Part shown: positions 32,170 to 45,405 of the stretch, in pieces
How the letters are laid out: each line of letters opens with the position of its first letter
Numbering within the stretch: the stretch's first letter is position 1
From: Cynocephalus volans
Taxonomy: Eukaryota; Chordata; Mammalia; Dermoptera; Cynocephalidae
Direction: 5' to 3'
NCBI RefSeq assembly: GCF_027409185.1
Contig: NC_084462.1
Location: 162,133,490 to 162,197,489, forward strand
DNA: 64,000 nucleotides
Notes under the pieces: model-generated
The model's database searches: none
Told to the model about the DNA's origin: nothing
The model's input: only the letters and a program-made list of their open reading frames with translations
Made by a program: the position numbers and the translations under genes

Positions 32170-33900
32170 ATAGAATACCGACTTATTTCTTACCCTTCTT
32201 CCTTGGCCAACATCCAAGATTTTCATAATTTCATTTCATAAAAATCTTTATAAAAATTTTGTGTCCTTTCCTTGGCATTTCCTTCTAAAATTTTTATTTT
32301 TACATATTATACTATATATTTTAGTACTGTTTATTGCACTGTTATATACAGTGGTGATTAGATGAATTCTAACAGTTTAGACATAGCTTTAGCAATAATT
32401 AGTAAATGACTGTGGCAGTCAATGCTGAGAAACTTAACAAATTATCCAGATGGGTTCAAGCAATTCTGTAAGTTAACTTTCTCCTGTTCCAGATGGAACA
32501 ACAACAAAGTGTTTTGAAAATACACGTAGCTAGAAGAGGCTTTGCATTGAGTCTTGTGATTGGCACAGGGCAGGAAGTTTATTTGTCAGTGAGGCCTGAG
32601 AAGAATAGATAGAAAAATTATTCCTTAAAAATTAATGCCAGGGATGAAGAGGAAAGATACAGTCCTCCAATGAAGTCTAAAGAAATGGGTGAAAATTAAT
32701 TCCCAGCAATCAACAGTAAAATAAATAAATAGCTTTTCTCACACTTATGACTTAGAAAATAAATTTCAAATCTTCAAACTCCCCGTTGACAAAATGAAAA
32801 ACAATAATTATAGGAAGCCTGCTACATAGTGGTCATTTTAATTACCATGTTGTCTCTTCTGTGATATAATTAGTTTTTTTTTTAAAATAAAATTTGAAGG
32901 AGAGTTTTTTCCAGCTGGTTTTAGGTCTTCTGTATTCTATCGAGTATAATTATATCTTCCAAGTAACTATGTCCAGAATCCAAGAAAGTAAGGAGGATTA
33001 GACTCTGAACATCGTGTATTGCAAAAGAGAATCCAATGAAAGTTTGCTAAAACCAGTTCCAAAGTCCTTTCTCAGCTACTGAGCCAGTGGATGAAAAAAT
33101 AAGCCTTGTGCTTCTTTTATTATTAGCAGGGATGACTGGCTGTGCTCTAAGTTGTGCCCTCCCATGTGAATGTACACTTGCTCAACTTTGGTCCATGTTA
33201 TACCCTAATATTTGAACACAAAGACACCTGATGCAGATACTGAACAGAAGTCTATGGAATCCAGTAGCAGCAACCATCCTTCACTGGCAGCTGGAGTTTA
33301 TGGTCGGTCTCAATATTGTTCTAACTATATACATAAAGAGCCACAACTGTCTCAGGCACATCATTGACAGGAACTCTGAGAGGCAGTAAAGTGCTTGCTG
33401 TTGTGTAGCTCTGGCCATAAAGGAACAGCTATAGTCCACTTTATTAAGTAAGAAGCCAGTTACACAGTATGCAGTGGGACGTCCTTTCTGATCACAGTCT
33501 GTGAGCAATTAGTTCGGGTTGCCAACTCCTGGAGGGGTCTTACTCTCGACTTACACTGCACACCCTGACTGTGGTATCGGGAGATACATCTAGAAATCTG
33601 AGGTAATGCCCCATGGTAGCAGTTTTTGGAGGCTAATTAAGTATTGCATAGAAAATTACATCTCTATATCTGCTTTAAAATTGCTGCCCATTAATTTGGA
33701 GCAGTCCCTGGTTTTGATGTGAAGGGATAGTGTGATTAAATGTAATTGATGGCTCATTTCTATACTGTTTATTGCTTTATGGCTATAGCAGGGTACAGCT
33801 TCCAGTTGTTAATGAGGACCCCTCCTGAAATGAGAGATAATAAGGTGACAGTGCTTTCCATTTGCACCATGCCTTAGTCGCGGCAGGACAAAGGCCCTCA
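32170..33900. other. Unassigned non-coding DNA
   Basis: No gene. The segment 33,260-33,600 is more structured and moderately GC-rich (frame at 33,281-33,508, minus), but no family is recognised. Confidence 0.3.
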
Positions 33901-33909
33901 CTCAGACCC

Positions 33910-34336
33910 TGTAGGGGATTGAATTATGTCCCCCCAAAACTCACTTTGAATTGTGTCCCCCAAGTTTTATGTATTAGAAATGTCCCCCCCACACAGTGAC
34001 TGTTAAGAGGGTGGGAAATCCTATTATGGTAATTGAAAGGGGGTCCTTGAGGAGGTGACTGGATTTTAGGACCATGCAGCAGTGAATGGATTAAAAATGG
34101 TGGTCAGGGGCATGGTTCTGAGGGCTTTAAAAGAAGAGAGAGGCGAGTCTGTCTCTCTCTCTCTACTCTTTCTGCTTCCACCATCTTGCAATGTGAGACC
34201 CCTAGGTCATTGTTGCCACCACCAGATGAACTTTGGACTTCCCAGCCTTGGAAACTGTAAGCAATAAATTTCATTTTTCTTTATAAATTACCCAGTTTCA
34301 GGTATTTTGTTATAAGCAATAGAAACGAACTAACAC
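33910..34336 (+). mobile_element. MaLR-type LTR
   Basis: From TGTAGGGGATTGAATTATGT to ATAGAAACGAACTAACACA. It contains CACTGAATG-like U3 wording, a CT-rich run (34,152-34,170), CCACCATCTTGCAATGTGAG, AAGCAATAAATTTCATTTTT (polyadenylation signal) and AATTACCCAGTTTCAGGTAT, as in MaLR solo LTRs. A fragment of the same type is at 58,820-58,925. Confidence 0.75.
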
Positions 34337-34339
34337 AGA

Positions 34340-35550
34340 TCCTCTCATTATCTTCACTGTGTACCAGCCATGCAAGGGGTCAAGGTTCAGAGGTGCAGTT
34401 TAGCAGTCATGATTCTACACAGAGGGCTAGTTGCCTGGCCACTGTGAGCAAGCCAGGACTTGGAATCCAGCTCCACACAGGTTGCTGTTACACCTCTCTC
34501 TTCTCAAACCTCAGCCCCTTCTTTCCTTTCTCACCCCTGTTTTCTCCCATTTACAAATGGGAAATGTGAAAAGCACAAAGGGAGAGGCAGGGAGCATTTC
34601 CTTGTGTGTTTCTTTTTTATTTGAAAAGGAAAAAATTTCTAAGAAGCTTCTACTAGACTTTAGACCAGAGTTAGGTCTCATGCCTACTCCTGGAACAGTC
34701 ACTTTCAAATGGCTGTAAAATCTCTAAGACTGGTTTAAATCAATTGTGATTCTTCCCCAGGGGTTGAGTCTATTGCCACTGGATAAAACTGGGGTTCACA
34801 TGGCCAGGAAGAATGGCTAAGAGCTGGGCACTCAAGTTTGGTGGACATAGATAATTACTCACTCTGGTTTCTTTGGCAAGTCTCAAAGTCTCTGTTGTTC
34901 TCTAGGCTATCATGGCTTCCTGCCTAGGTTGCTGGGGCATCAAGGCCTTCGGGATGCCAGATGGCTTTCTCTCAGTTTCTCTGTGCTGGAGCAAGGTTAT
35001 GTTACACAAAAAAATAGGGATAATGGTCCCTTTTCTAAAGTATTTTTTGTATCCATGCCTGTAAATTTCTTCACTCAAAATGCCCTTTTCATGATGCCTG
35101 AAGCTCCTTTATCTATGGACATCAGATACAGGCCCTGGTGTTGGGGTCGTGAGCAGAGATCTGTGCCTCTCCAAACCAGTTTTCTCTGAAAGGAGATTGT
35201 CCACTACCCAAATCCCATTTTAGGTGCAGTTGCACAGCATGCTACTTGGATAACAAGTATTAACAAACTAAAATTGAAGTTGAAGGTGTAATTTTTAAGA
35301 AATTAAACTTTAAGCTTAACAAGCTAGAAGAATACTCCCAGAATATTTGACTTGAAGAATCAAGGTATAAGTTGTATACATTAAAAAAAAAATAAGAAAG
35401 CTTATATTAGACAAAGAGCTTGGAATGTAATTGAGACAGACCACACCAGAAACATCTGGGTCTGGAAACTGGTCAGGTTTATCAGGTTGGGGTGCGCCTA
35501 TGATTTAGGACATGTTTTATATAATAAGAGGAAAATCAGGCAGGGGAAAT
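34340..35550. other. Unassigned non-coding DNA
   Basis: Short frames at 34,431-34,718 and 34,929-35,189 show no family features. No repeats named. Confidence 0.3.
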
Positions 35551-35551
35551 A

Positions 35552-36706
35552 TAAGTGTACTTCAAAAAGTTCATGGAAATAGCAAAAGAAACAATTAAGA
35601 GAGTGAAAAGACAACCAACAGAGTGAGAGAAAATATTTGCAAACTATGAATCTGACAAAAAAATTAATATCAAGAATATACAAGGATCTCAAATAACTTC
35701 ACAGTAAAAAAACAAATAACCCAATTAAAAAATGGACAAAGGAACAGAATAGGAATTTCTCAAAGTAAGATATATAAATGGCCAACAGACACATGAAAAA
35801 ATGCTGAACATCACTCAGCATCAGGGAAATGCAAATCAAAACCACACTGAGATGTCAACTCAACCCACTTACACTGGCTATTATTAAAAAGACAGAGAAT
35901 AACAAATGCTGGTGAAGCTGTGGAGAAAGGGGAAATCTCCTACACTGTTGGTGAAACTGTAAGTTGGTGCAGCCATTATGAAAAATGGTATGGACTTTCC
36001 TCAAACAACTACAGATAGAACTGCTGTACAATCCAGCAATTCCACTGCTGGGTATATACCAAAAGGAATAGAAATCATCATGTTGAAGAAATACCTGCAC
36101 CTCCATGGTTATCACGACCCTATTTATAATACCCAAGAGTTGGAACCAACCTAAATGTCCATTGTCAGAAGACTGGATAAGGAAAATGTGTTATATATAC
36201 ACAATGGAATACTACTCTGTCATCAAAAGGATGAAATATTGCCATTCACAGCAACATGGATGAACTTAGAGAAAATCATGTTAAGTGATATAAGCCAGGC
36301 ACAGAAAGAGAAATAGTTCATGTCCTCACTTATAAGTGGGAGCTAAAAACAATAAACAAATAAAAAGAGGAAGAAGGAAGGAAACAACTATCACAACAAT
36401 ACATTGAACTTTCAAAGGGAGAGAACAGAACTGAGGCCTCCAGAGGTGGGAAGGTGGGGGATAAGGGAGGAACTCATCAAGGGCCATGAAAAATGATTAC
36501 ACTGTATAATGTTAAATATACTAATTATCCTGATTTGAGCATCACATACTGCACACAGGTAATGATATTCAACTTTGTACACCACAGATATTTATGATCA
36601 ACTATGTTATAAAAATTAAAAACAAAAACAAACAAACAAAAGTTTGTGTACAAATAGAATTAAAAGATAATACAATTCTTTCCATAAACTTTTTGAAGAC
36701 CCCTCA
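35552..36706. mobile_element. Mariner-like MITE split by an L1
   Basis: The left end (GTGTACTTCAAAAAGTTCAT, 35,555-35,574) and right end (TTTCCATAAACTTTTTGAAG, 36,680-36,699) are inverted repeats of the same MITE as at 28,005. About 1.06 kb of L1 is inserted between them. TA lies at the right boundary (36,707-36,708). Confidence 0.7.
35583..36640 (+). mobile_element. L1 3' fragment, older subfamily
   Basis: Degenerate ORF2 C-terminal coding (GCAAAAGAAACAATTAAGAG to TAAGTGGGAGCTAAAAAC) is followed by a 3' UTR (GAACAGAACTGAGGCCTCCA, AATTATCCTGATTTGAGCAT) and an A-rich tail. Flanks at 35,568-35,582 and 36,641-36,657 form an imperfect TSD. The same subfamily occurs at 48,464-48,816. Confidence 0.8.
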
Positions 36707-37059
36707 TACAATAGTATGAGTGATTGTTGGCACATTTTTGCCATGCAGAAATCATCAGAATCAGCACATTTTCACCAGTATATGGTGGACATTTTTGAGG
36801 CAGGTAGAAATTGAGGAAATCCAGTACACAGAAAGAAAACCATAAATGGTTAACTGCCATTATAATTGCAACCAATGTGTTTTTTGATAACAAGAATGTG
36901 TGCATTCAGCCATTAGTATCAGTCCTGACTGCAGTTAACGGAGCCTAGATCCCCCTCACATCCAATACCCCCCATCATAGATTATCCCAGTGCCAACGTA
37001 CCACTCTGAGATAGCCCTGTCATTGTGGGGATGTTAGGTTTGTTTGGGAAAATGTTTGG

Positions 37060-37195
37060 CTGCTGTGTGCCTTCCTGTGTAGACAGAAGCTTCATGAGGG
37101 CAATGGCTATAGTTGCTTTTGTTCATTACAGTATCCTCGGAACTATCAGAGGGCCTGGTTCAATAAAATACTTTAAATAAATAAATATACAATAT
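37060..37195 (+). repeat. L2 LINE 3' end
   Basis: GAAGCTTCATGAGGGCAATGG, TTCATTACAGTATCCTCGG, AGAGGGCCTGGTTCAATAAA matches the L2 3' terminus. Confidence 0.65.
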
Positions 37196-37199
37196 TTAT

Positions 37200-39785
37200 T
37201 TTATATGGATGAACAAATAGATTTTAGGATTAGTCTTTGGTCCTTAGAAATAGTGAGAGTTGAAGATTAGGGATAAAGTTGATGCTGAAGCTTTTATTTA
37301 GAGTTAGACACAAAATTAGAATAGAACCAGGTCCAAGAGAGATTTGAAGCTGAGAACTTCAGTACTTAATGGGTCTGTGTGGGGAGTGAACGTCAGTGTA
37401 ACCCCTTCTTATGGGCCGTGATGTGGAGTCAGAGCAGTGGCTTAAACTATCATAATTATTGGACAGTTTGTCTCACCTTTTCTGCCTGATTGGAAGGTCT
37501 TTGAAGGTGGACATCTTGTCTGGTTGATACCTGCATCACCCCGTGTTTCTTGCATGGGTAGACAATCCATGGTTGTTAAGTAAGTGAATGAATCAGTAAA
37601 TGAATAAAAAGTTTTCAAGGTTAGAAACTATCAAGATATGAATGGAAAGGGGGGAAGTCCAGACGTACAGCTAATGCAATACGGAATATATTAGACAAAC
37701 ACTTATACTTTGGCTCTGCAAGAGAAACTGACTGCACTTTCTCCCTTAAGTTAATAAATCCTAGGCTCAGCTGGTTTCAGTATCCAACACAAATGACAGT
37801 TGCATTTTTGTCAAACATGTCAATGACAATCTCCAGATATGGAACAACTATATTTCCCCATAAAAGGGAAATTGTAGATAACTTGACCTGATTTTTTTTG
37901 TGATTGCAAATGATTTTTATCATGGCCAAGTACTGTGAAATAGTCTTCATTCCACAATATATATAAAGTGCTTGCAATGTACAAGTCTCAGTGATAACAG
38001 ACAATGAGTCAGACATAGTCCTCCCTAAAGGAGCCCATCTTCATTAGTGGATAGAGTTGCATTGCAGTCCTAACCACATGATTTTTTGTGAGTCACTTTA
38101 CCTCTAACACCTCCAGTATTTGAACTTGTAAAATATTTGTTTTAAATATTAAGAGGGGCCATATCTGCAGATTCAGAGAAAGAAATCTGGCTAGGCAGAA
38201 TTTGCCGACTATGCCTGAGCAAAGACTGAACTATTTCCCTTTTCCTTCACCAATGTTTGTTCTGATGGTTCCTTTACCCCCCTCTATTTTGTTCATTCTA
38301 TTCCCAGCCACACTATCATTCCTTTAAAAGAGACCCATGCTGTTGCTGCCCTCCTGTTTCATTATTCCCTACCACAACAAAAGCAGTGTAGGTGTCCTGG
38401 TTCTTAAAAGCAATGAAGGGATGAGTTTGGGATACATTCCTATCCGAAAGAAGTCACATCGCCCCTCACACTGAGAGGCAGCAGGAATTAATGATGACTG
38501 AAGATTGCCACTCCAGAGTCCTATGATTGAGCCAGGGTTTCAAAATAACCTTTAGCTTGCAGGTCCCTATGAGCTTTTTAAAATTTTCTGCACTTGGCTA
38601 CGGGTCGTAGTTTTTATCACACTATGTTGTGTACTCTTTTATTTAAGTCAAGAATGGCAAAAATCTTCACGTGGTATACTAACTCCTATTGTTTAATAGT
38701 TGCCCTTTGCAGCACTGGGTTGAGAAGAATTCTGAGATGACAGAAGGCTCAGGAGGAGTATCATGATTGACTAGCCATGTCTGCCCTGCATGCAGCAGAA
38801 GATAGCTTGTGCTTCCCAATTAAAGTATGTGGTGGGCATGAGGTGACACTGACTATTCCCATACCTCCTCTTCTTTGGGAAGCGCTGGTCTATTTTATTC
38901 TGCAAGATAAAGACTAGATCTCCATCTGGAACTGAAAGGCAATGTTAAGTGGTGGCTGTGACCTAGAAAAAAGTCTACCAATGCTGGAGTGGCATGATGA
39001 GCAAATAAGAAGCTGTTAAGCCAATGCTGAGCACCAACCTCCTGAAGCTTCAGTAACTCAGTCTGTGTTGCTAGAAATCCAGAGCAAAAAATGAAGGCAG
39101 AAGTGAGGTAGGGAAAGGCAGAGTAACACATGAAGACCAAGAATAAGGAGACAGCCTAATAACTGTAACAAAGAGACCAAATATGCTGGCTTTAACATGT
39201 TTATTTGTATCTCATGTTCAGTCTGCAGTAGGCAGTCTTCTGGGGAGAGAAGCTTCTTCTCATTACAAAGAGGATACTTTTCTTCATTTGCTAACCCACA
39301 GAAATGGGAAAAGGGCAGGGGAGGACATGTGTATTCATTATTTTTGGTACTTGACCCTGCAGTGGCATATGTCAATAGGATGTCCTCCTTACCCGTTCCA
39401 TGGGTCAGAATTTAGTGATATGCCCACAAAGTTGCAAGACAGGCAAGGAAACGTAGTTTCTAGTGGGGAGGCCATTTGCCCGATTAAAACTCAAGATAAT
39501 GGATACTGTTTGAAACTTAGTGATTACTCCTTTATTGAGGGAGTTTTGGATGCACAAGAGGAAACTAAAAGGGGGAAAACAAGACCAGAAATGTTAGATA
39601 CTATTGCTGTCTTACCTGATATTCACTCTGCTTTTTCCTTACTAATTTGTCTCAAGTTTTGGGTTTGCAGTCTACTCAAATAAAAACAGCATTTCTCAGC
39701 ATCTTTTGCAGCTGGCTGACCATGCGATAGTTCTGATCTGATGAGATTGAGAGGGAGTTGTTAGTTATAAATGTGCAAGCTAACA
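37200..39785. other. Unassigned non-coding DNA
   Basis: The longest frame (39,183-39,683, 166 codons, plus) overlaps a 105-codon minus frame. It shows no domain or family features. 38,890-39,690 may be an old unlabelled repeat. No gene is supported. Confidence 0.35.
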
Positions 39786-39787
39786 AT

Positions 39788-40905
39788 GTGCTTGACTTTT
39801 TTTTCTGTTTTATTATATATATATATATATTTGCATGTGTTTATATAAAACATAAAATTGCCATTTTAATCATTTTTAATTGTCATGGCATTAATTACAT
39901 TCACCATGTTGTGCAGCCATCACCACTACCTATTTCTAAAACTTTCCCATCACCCCAAGGAGAAACTCTGTACTCATTAAGATATAATTCCCCACTCCTT
40001 CCTCCCTACAGCTCCAGAAACTTCTAATCTACTTTCTGTTTCTATTAATTTGCCTATTGTGTATATTTTACATAAGTGGGATTATATAATTTTTTTGGTG
40101 TCTTATTTCATATAGCATGATGTTTTCAAGGTTCACCCCTGTATCAGAACTTTATTTGCTTTATGGATGAATAATATTTCATTGAATGTATATACTACAT
40201 TTTGTTTGTTTTTTATTTGTCTTTTGAAAGATATTTGGGTTGTTTTCACCTTTTGTCTATTGTGAATAATGCTGCAATCGACACTGGTATTCCAGTATCT
40301 GACTGAGTCCGTTTTCAATTCTTTTGGGTATATACCTAGGAGTAAAATTGCTGGGTCATATGGCAATTCTATGTTTAGTTTTTTGAGGAACCACTGCTTT
40401 CCACAGTGGCTGCACCATTTTGCTTTTCTACCAGAAATGTCTCACCAACATTTGTTGCTATTATTTTTTTAATTCATTACTATAGCTTTTATAGTAAGTG
40501 TGAAGTGGTACCTCATGGTTTTGATTTGCATTTCCCTAATAACTAGTGATGTTGACCATCTTTTCATGTGCTTACTGGACATTTGTATGTCTTCTTTAGA
40601 AACGTATTTATTCATTTCCTTTGCCCATTTTTTAATTGGGTTCATTGCTTTTTTGTTGTTGAGTTGTAAGAGTTCTTTATATGTTCTAAGTATTAAAGCT
40701 TTATCAAACAGGTGATTTGTAAATATTTTCTTCCATTAGGTGGGCTGTCTTTTCACTCTGTTGATAGTTTACTGTGAGGCACAAAAGTTTTAATTGTGAT
40801 AAAGTCCAGTTTATTTCTTGGTGTTACTGCTCATGCTTTTGGTGTCATATCCAAGAATACATTGCCAAATCCAAGGTCATGAAGATGACAGCGTGCTTGA
40901 CTTTT
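39788..40905 (-). mobile_element. L1 3' fragment (L1M/L1P-like) with perfect 13-bp TSD
   Basis: GTGCTTGACTTTT occurs at 39,788-39,800 and 40,893-40,905. The body is a diverged 3' UTR followed by ORF2 C-terminal remnants on the minus strand (for example MPYDPAILLLGIYPKELKTD at 40,133-40,366). A TA run (39,816-39,832) sits near the 3' end. Confidence 0.85.
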
Positions 40906-40909
40906 ACAG

Positions 40910-43900
40910 TACAACTTTAGCACTACAAGAATGTTTTTTGTTTCCTGGATTATCACCAGACATTGATTTTCATTTAAATCCTAGGAACTGCAAATGTCAT
41001 TAGCCTTTCCCATAAGTTGTTACTCTCACAGACAAATATAGATTGAAAAGCAGTAAGTTGAGGTAAGATTCAGCAACCTGAAGACTTGGTTTCTATTTCA
41101 AGCTCTGCCAATGTGGCAGACACTGCTGACCTTCCTGTTATCCATTTTCCTTCTTTCTGGTGACAGCCTCTGCTATTTGAGTTCTCAGGCCCTGTGCTAC
41201 CTGCAGGGTACCAGTCCTACCTTAGAGCTAGGCACATGGTTCAGTCACACCCTAGTCCTGGCTAAAAGCAGGACATTCTGGTTCAAGAAGCACATTTCAT
41301 TTGCACAGATGCATTGAAATAGAATGATTTTTTTACTGGTAATTGTGGTACAGCAGCAGAGGCTTCTTCCAACTGGATTTCAACCCAAGGGAAGAAGGTC
41401 TGGAGCTACTGGCAGGCATATTGCACTTATGGAGAGAACTTGCCTGAGAATGGCGCAATGTAGGTGATGGAGAATCAAGAACTCTGGAGAGAAGAATGTA
41501 GTCCTGGTGAAATTTTTTGAGACTATGAATCAAGGTAAGCCTGAAGCTATCCCTATTATTGAATTTGAACCAATAACTCCCCCTTTTGCTTAAATCAGTT
41601 GGGTTGGGTTTGTAGTCACTTACAGCTGAGAGTCCTCCTGGACACAGTAACCAACTATAGGACCTTGGCTGTATCATTTCACATCTCTGAATCTCTGCTT
41701 TGAATCTGAGATGCATGAGTTTAGTTTTAAAACTATGGAAAAAAACACATTGCAAGGTGAAGTAACTGTCTCCAAGGTCACACAGAATATCCCCAGAAGC
41801 ACTGAAATCTATAAGCTCAAGTTTTGGATGTTTAGTTCTAGCACAGAAAGAACATGGTTTTTCATTAATCAGAAGACTAACAGATGATATTTTCTGCAGA
41901 CTTGCTCAGACCTGAAAATTCCAATATTATAGAATGAAATCTGAGCCTTTAGGTAAATTACTTGATATTTTCACCCTGCTGAGCTGCAGATGGACAGTAC
42001 AGTATGAAATGTACTAGGAACAGTGCATGCACCCACAGTTGATGTCCTATGAAATCTGCAAATTATGCTTGACAAAGGAAATTAAACTTGGCTAAAAGAA
42101 AGCTTTAGGCAGTTCTGAGACATTGAATGAGCTCTTTTTCTCACTTTCTTTTTAACATCTCAAGTTCATGAACTCATTTTCTTTGGCTCACATTTCATCA
42201 TTTCCCTAACAGATGGGGTTATTACCCATATCTTGGCTGGGATAAGACTGTAAGACTGCCACTTTCTCCTGGACAGTTCCATCTTCCTACAGGCTACATT
42301 AAATTGGCACACACCTGCTTGGTTGAAAAGACCTCTTCTCACACTGCAGATGCTTAGGTTTCCTTCCTTCCTTCCTTCCCTTGGTCCTTTGTCTAATTCT
42401 TAGAGAAAACTCATCTTCAGAATCCCTTTCCACTAACCCCTCCCTTTGGCAGGAAAGGATTTTATCTTTTGACTGTCTTCTATATGCCTTATTGTATCAG
42501 TGGTGGCCTTCCCTCCAGGAGGTAATCAACTGAAGGAAGTTACTCTGAATTTTATAAAGCAGATTTTTTATTTTGCTTGAAACTTGAGAAAAGGGAAAAA
42601 ATAAACTTTGATCCCTATAGAGGCAGAATTTGCAAGGAGAAGCCACAATCATGAAAAAAATCTTAAAAGTGTAGCCTCATTTCTTTATTTTACAAATGTT
42701 TGCATGAGGACCAAATAGGGATGCTCAGAATTGCACAGCTAATTCCTGGCATGGTTAGACCAAGTCACAACAAGTTTTTACTGATGCCTTGCCCTAAACA
42801 TAGCCCAAATTCTTCTTTATAGAGAAATTCTGAGGTTTCTAGGTTTTAACTTAGAAAATATCTAATTAGAACAGAGCCATAGAATTCAGAAGGATCGTGC
42901 TAATGGCCAGTTTTATATGATATATTTTAAACATGTATAACTATTGAGTTATTTGCATAGCCTCTGGATTATTTATTTTTTCAATATTTAAATTTATTCT
43001 ATTTTACTTTAAAAATATATTTGTATATACATACATAGATTATAATTTTACATAAATACATATTTTTACATCAAACCTACTCCCTTTCTATTTTCTTGCT
43101 TCTTCCTTCCTTTTTCTTTCCTTCTCCATCCACTCAAATCATCCCTCACTTCTAGTATTTCAGGAAAAGTAATTACTCTCTGTCATCCCATGCATACATA
43201 TTATTAAAAACTTATAAGTGGACCTATATAAAGGTTGCATACATATATGTCTCCCTAAATTGCATTTTTGATATTGTTACACAAATAGCATTACATTAGA
43301 TACACTTTAAAACATCTTGCTTTTAGCTACTGGAACTCTAATATTTTACATAGGTATGATTCCTGTGATTATATATTGAAGGAAGTCTTGGATATATTAA
43401 CCTTAGTCATTTTCTAGTATCTGATTGCCTATGTTCTCTTCCATATACCCACCCTAATCTTCTTCACATACCTTATTTCAATTAGGATAGAGATGAAGAG
43501 GACGTTGCACACTGTAAGTACATAATTAATAGTTGCCAAATGAGTGGCAGAATGAATGTTTTAAATGTAGACTAAGATATATATCATAGGCAAATGGTGG
43601 AGTGAGTTGGGGGTGGGATTTATAGAGATTGGTAGTTCAGGTTGGATCTATACTCCAAAGCAAAGAACATTAAAGTTGTAAGGCCTTACACCGATCATCT
43701 CCAGTGGCTTTCATACTCTATGAGCGTAAGAATCACTTGGAAATATACATTGTGTTTTGGTAAATAAGCATTGTTAAGATGCACTCCTGGTGAGGCTGTA
43801 TATAGGTCCTCAACCACATTTTGACAGGCTTCTCCTTTGACAGATGAGAAAAGTGAAAGCTAGGGAATCATTGACTTGCCCAAGGTCAAACAATCATATT

Positions 43901-45230
43901 TATTGACAGAAATTGGACTAGACACGAATTATTCTTCTTTGAAATTGAGTACTAGTGATTCTTAACGTACGTTGAGGTGTCTTATTTTTATAATCTCTGG
44001 TAAAGGCTTTAAAAAATGTTCCAACTGGCTTCCTTTCTCTAAGTTATTTGCAAAAAACATTCTACCAAATGATTTAGGACTTTTAAAGTTAGAATGGTTC
44101 TTGGGAGATGGAGACTGAATCTTACTAAATAGGTAACGTCAAAGAAATGTAACTTTTCAGATAATCAAGGAAAAGAGATTCCAGTAAAAGACTTGCCTGT
44201 CCATCCAGAATATTCTGTCAAAAGAATGTTAAATAATCTCATCCCACTTGCCACTTGGTTATTTTCACTTAGAATTTGAGGGAAAGAAGTCTGTTGATAT
44301 CTGCAAAACCAAGTTTGGATCTTTTCATTTGGACTTAGCTTCATGCAGGAAGCAGAAAGAATGATTTGGAGAAATGGAATATAGGTTAGTATTATTAAAC
44401 TTTTCAGGTTATGTTATGTATTCATGGCTCATTATGAAATATATTTATATCCCCTTGTGCTTAGGAGATGAATAATATTACACACACAAGTTAATAAAGC
44501 TTTACGTTTAACATAAAGTAATTTAAGACTTCATGGGGAATCTGGATGACAATTCAAATGTGATGGGCAGTGAGTCCCTCATGAAAGACACAAAGTAAAA
44601 CTTACACAATTAAAATAACCTCTATTCATTACTACAAACATGTACCATCTGGGGTTGTTTTGTGCCTGCCAGTTTCTTATTAGCAGGGGAGAGATAGGGG
44701 TTGACTTTCTCGAGAAATTAGTTTGTCTTATATAATGCAAACACACACTACTGATTGCAAGCAGTCCTTAATTACTAATGGGAGCCTCTGACCAAGTGCT
44801 AATGCTGGAACATGTCTTTCACCAGTGCTTTAAAAATGACTCAAATCACAAATTCCTACTATGGCTTATTTCTCTTCTTAATGATGTTGCATTATTTCTA
44901 GAAAAAAAGTTTAATTATTAAAGTTTAAAAAGAAATATTCATCTTCCTCAACTTACAATAATAGTAAAAAAGAACTTCTCTTTACTGGGTGCCCACTTTT
45001 ATGTACTAGTCACTATGCTCTCATGATCTCTTTCATCTTCTAGTGAACTAGTGATTCACAGATACAGGTATGAAGGTGGGCATACCCTTGGGTGGGAGGG
45101 GGCATTATATCATAAAGATATTATGAGTCTGCTCTTTCAGGGTCATGGCTGCTGGATATATAAAGAATTAATGCACGGTGACTCAAGCTGCACTGAAATA
45201 CCTAGGTATCTTAAAGCAGGGATTACAGTC
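40910..45230. other. Old non-coding DNA with MIR scraps
   Basis: Possible degenerate MIR pieces are at about 41,600-41,720 and 42,690-42,790, with a clearer one at 43,840. A (CCTT)n run lies near 42,358-42,379. The frame at 41,333-41,755 (140 codons, minus) has no recognisable features. No gene is supported. Confidence 0.35.
43840..43955 (-). repeat. MIR SINE
   Basis: ACAGATGAGAAAAGTGAAAG, GACTTGCCCAAGGTCAAACA and AATTGGACTAGACACGAATT are reverse MIR wording. Confidence 0.65.
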
Positions 45231-45234
45231 TACC

Positions 45235-45405
45235 TCCTCGCTGCTCGAAGTGTGGTACATGAACCAGCAGCCTCTCTACATCAACTGGGTACTTTTAGAA
45301 CTATACAATCTCTGGTACCACCCAAGAACTGTTGCATCTGAATCTGCATTTTAAATTGATTCTCAAGTGATTTATATATATCTTAATGTTTGAGAACACT
45401 GGATT
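45235..45405. mobile_element. hAT-Charlie MITE (MER5A-like)
   Basis: GAAGTGTGGTACATGAACCA, GGTACCACCCAAGAACTGTT, GCATCTGAATCTGCATTTTA and TTTGAGAACACTGGATT follow MER5A with moderate divergence. Confidence 0.7.

Noticed and set aside
39183..39683. 166-codon plus-strand ORF as a possible gene
   Set aside because: No recognisable domain, signal or family. It overlaps a 105-codon minus-strand frame. No splice or promoter support.
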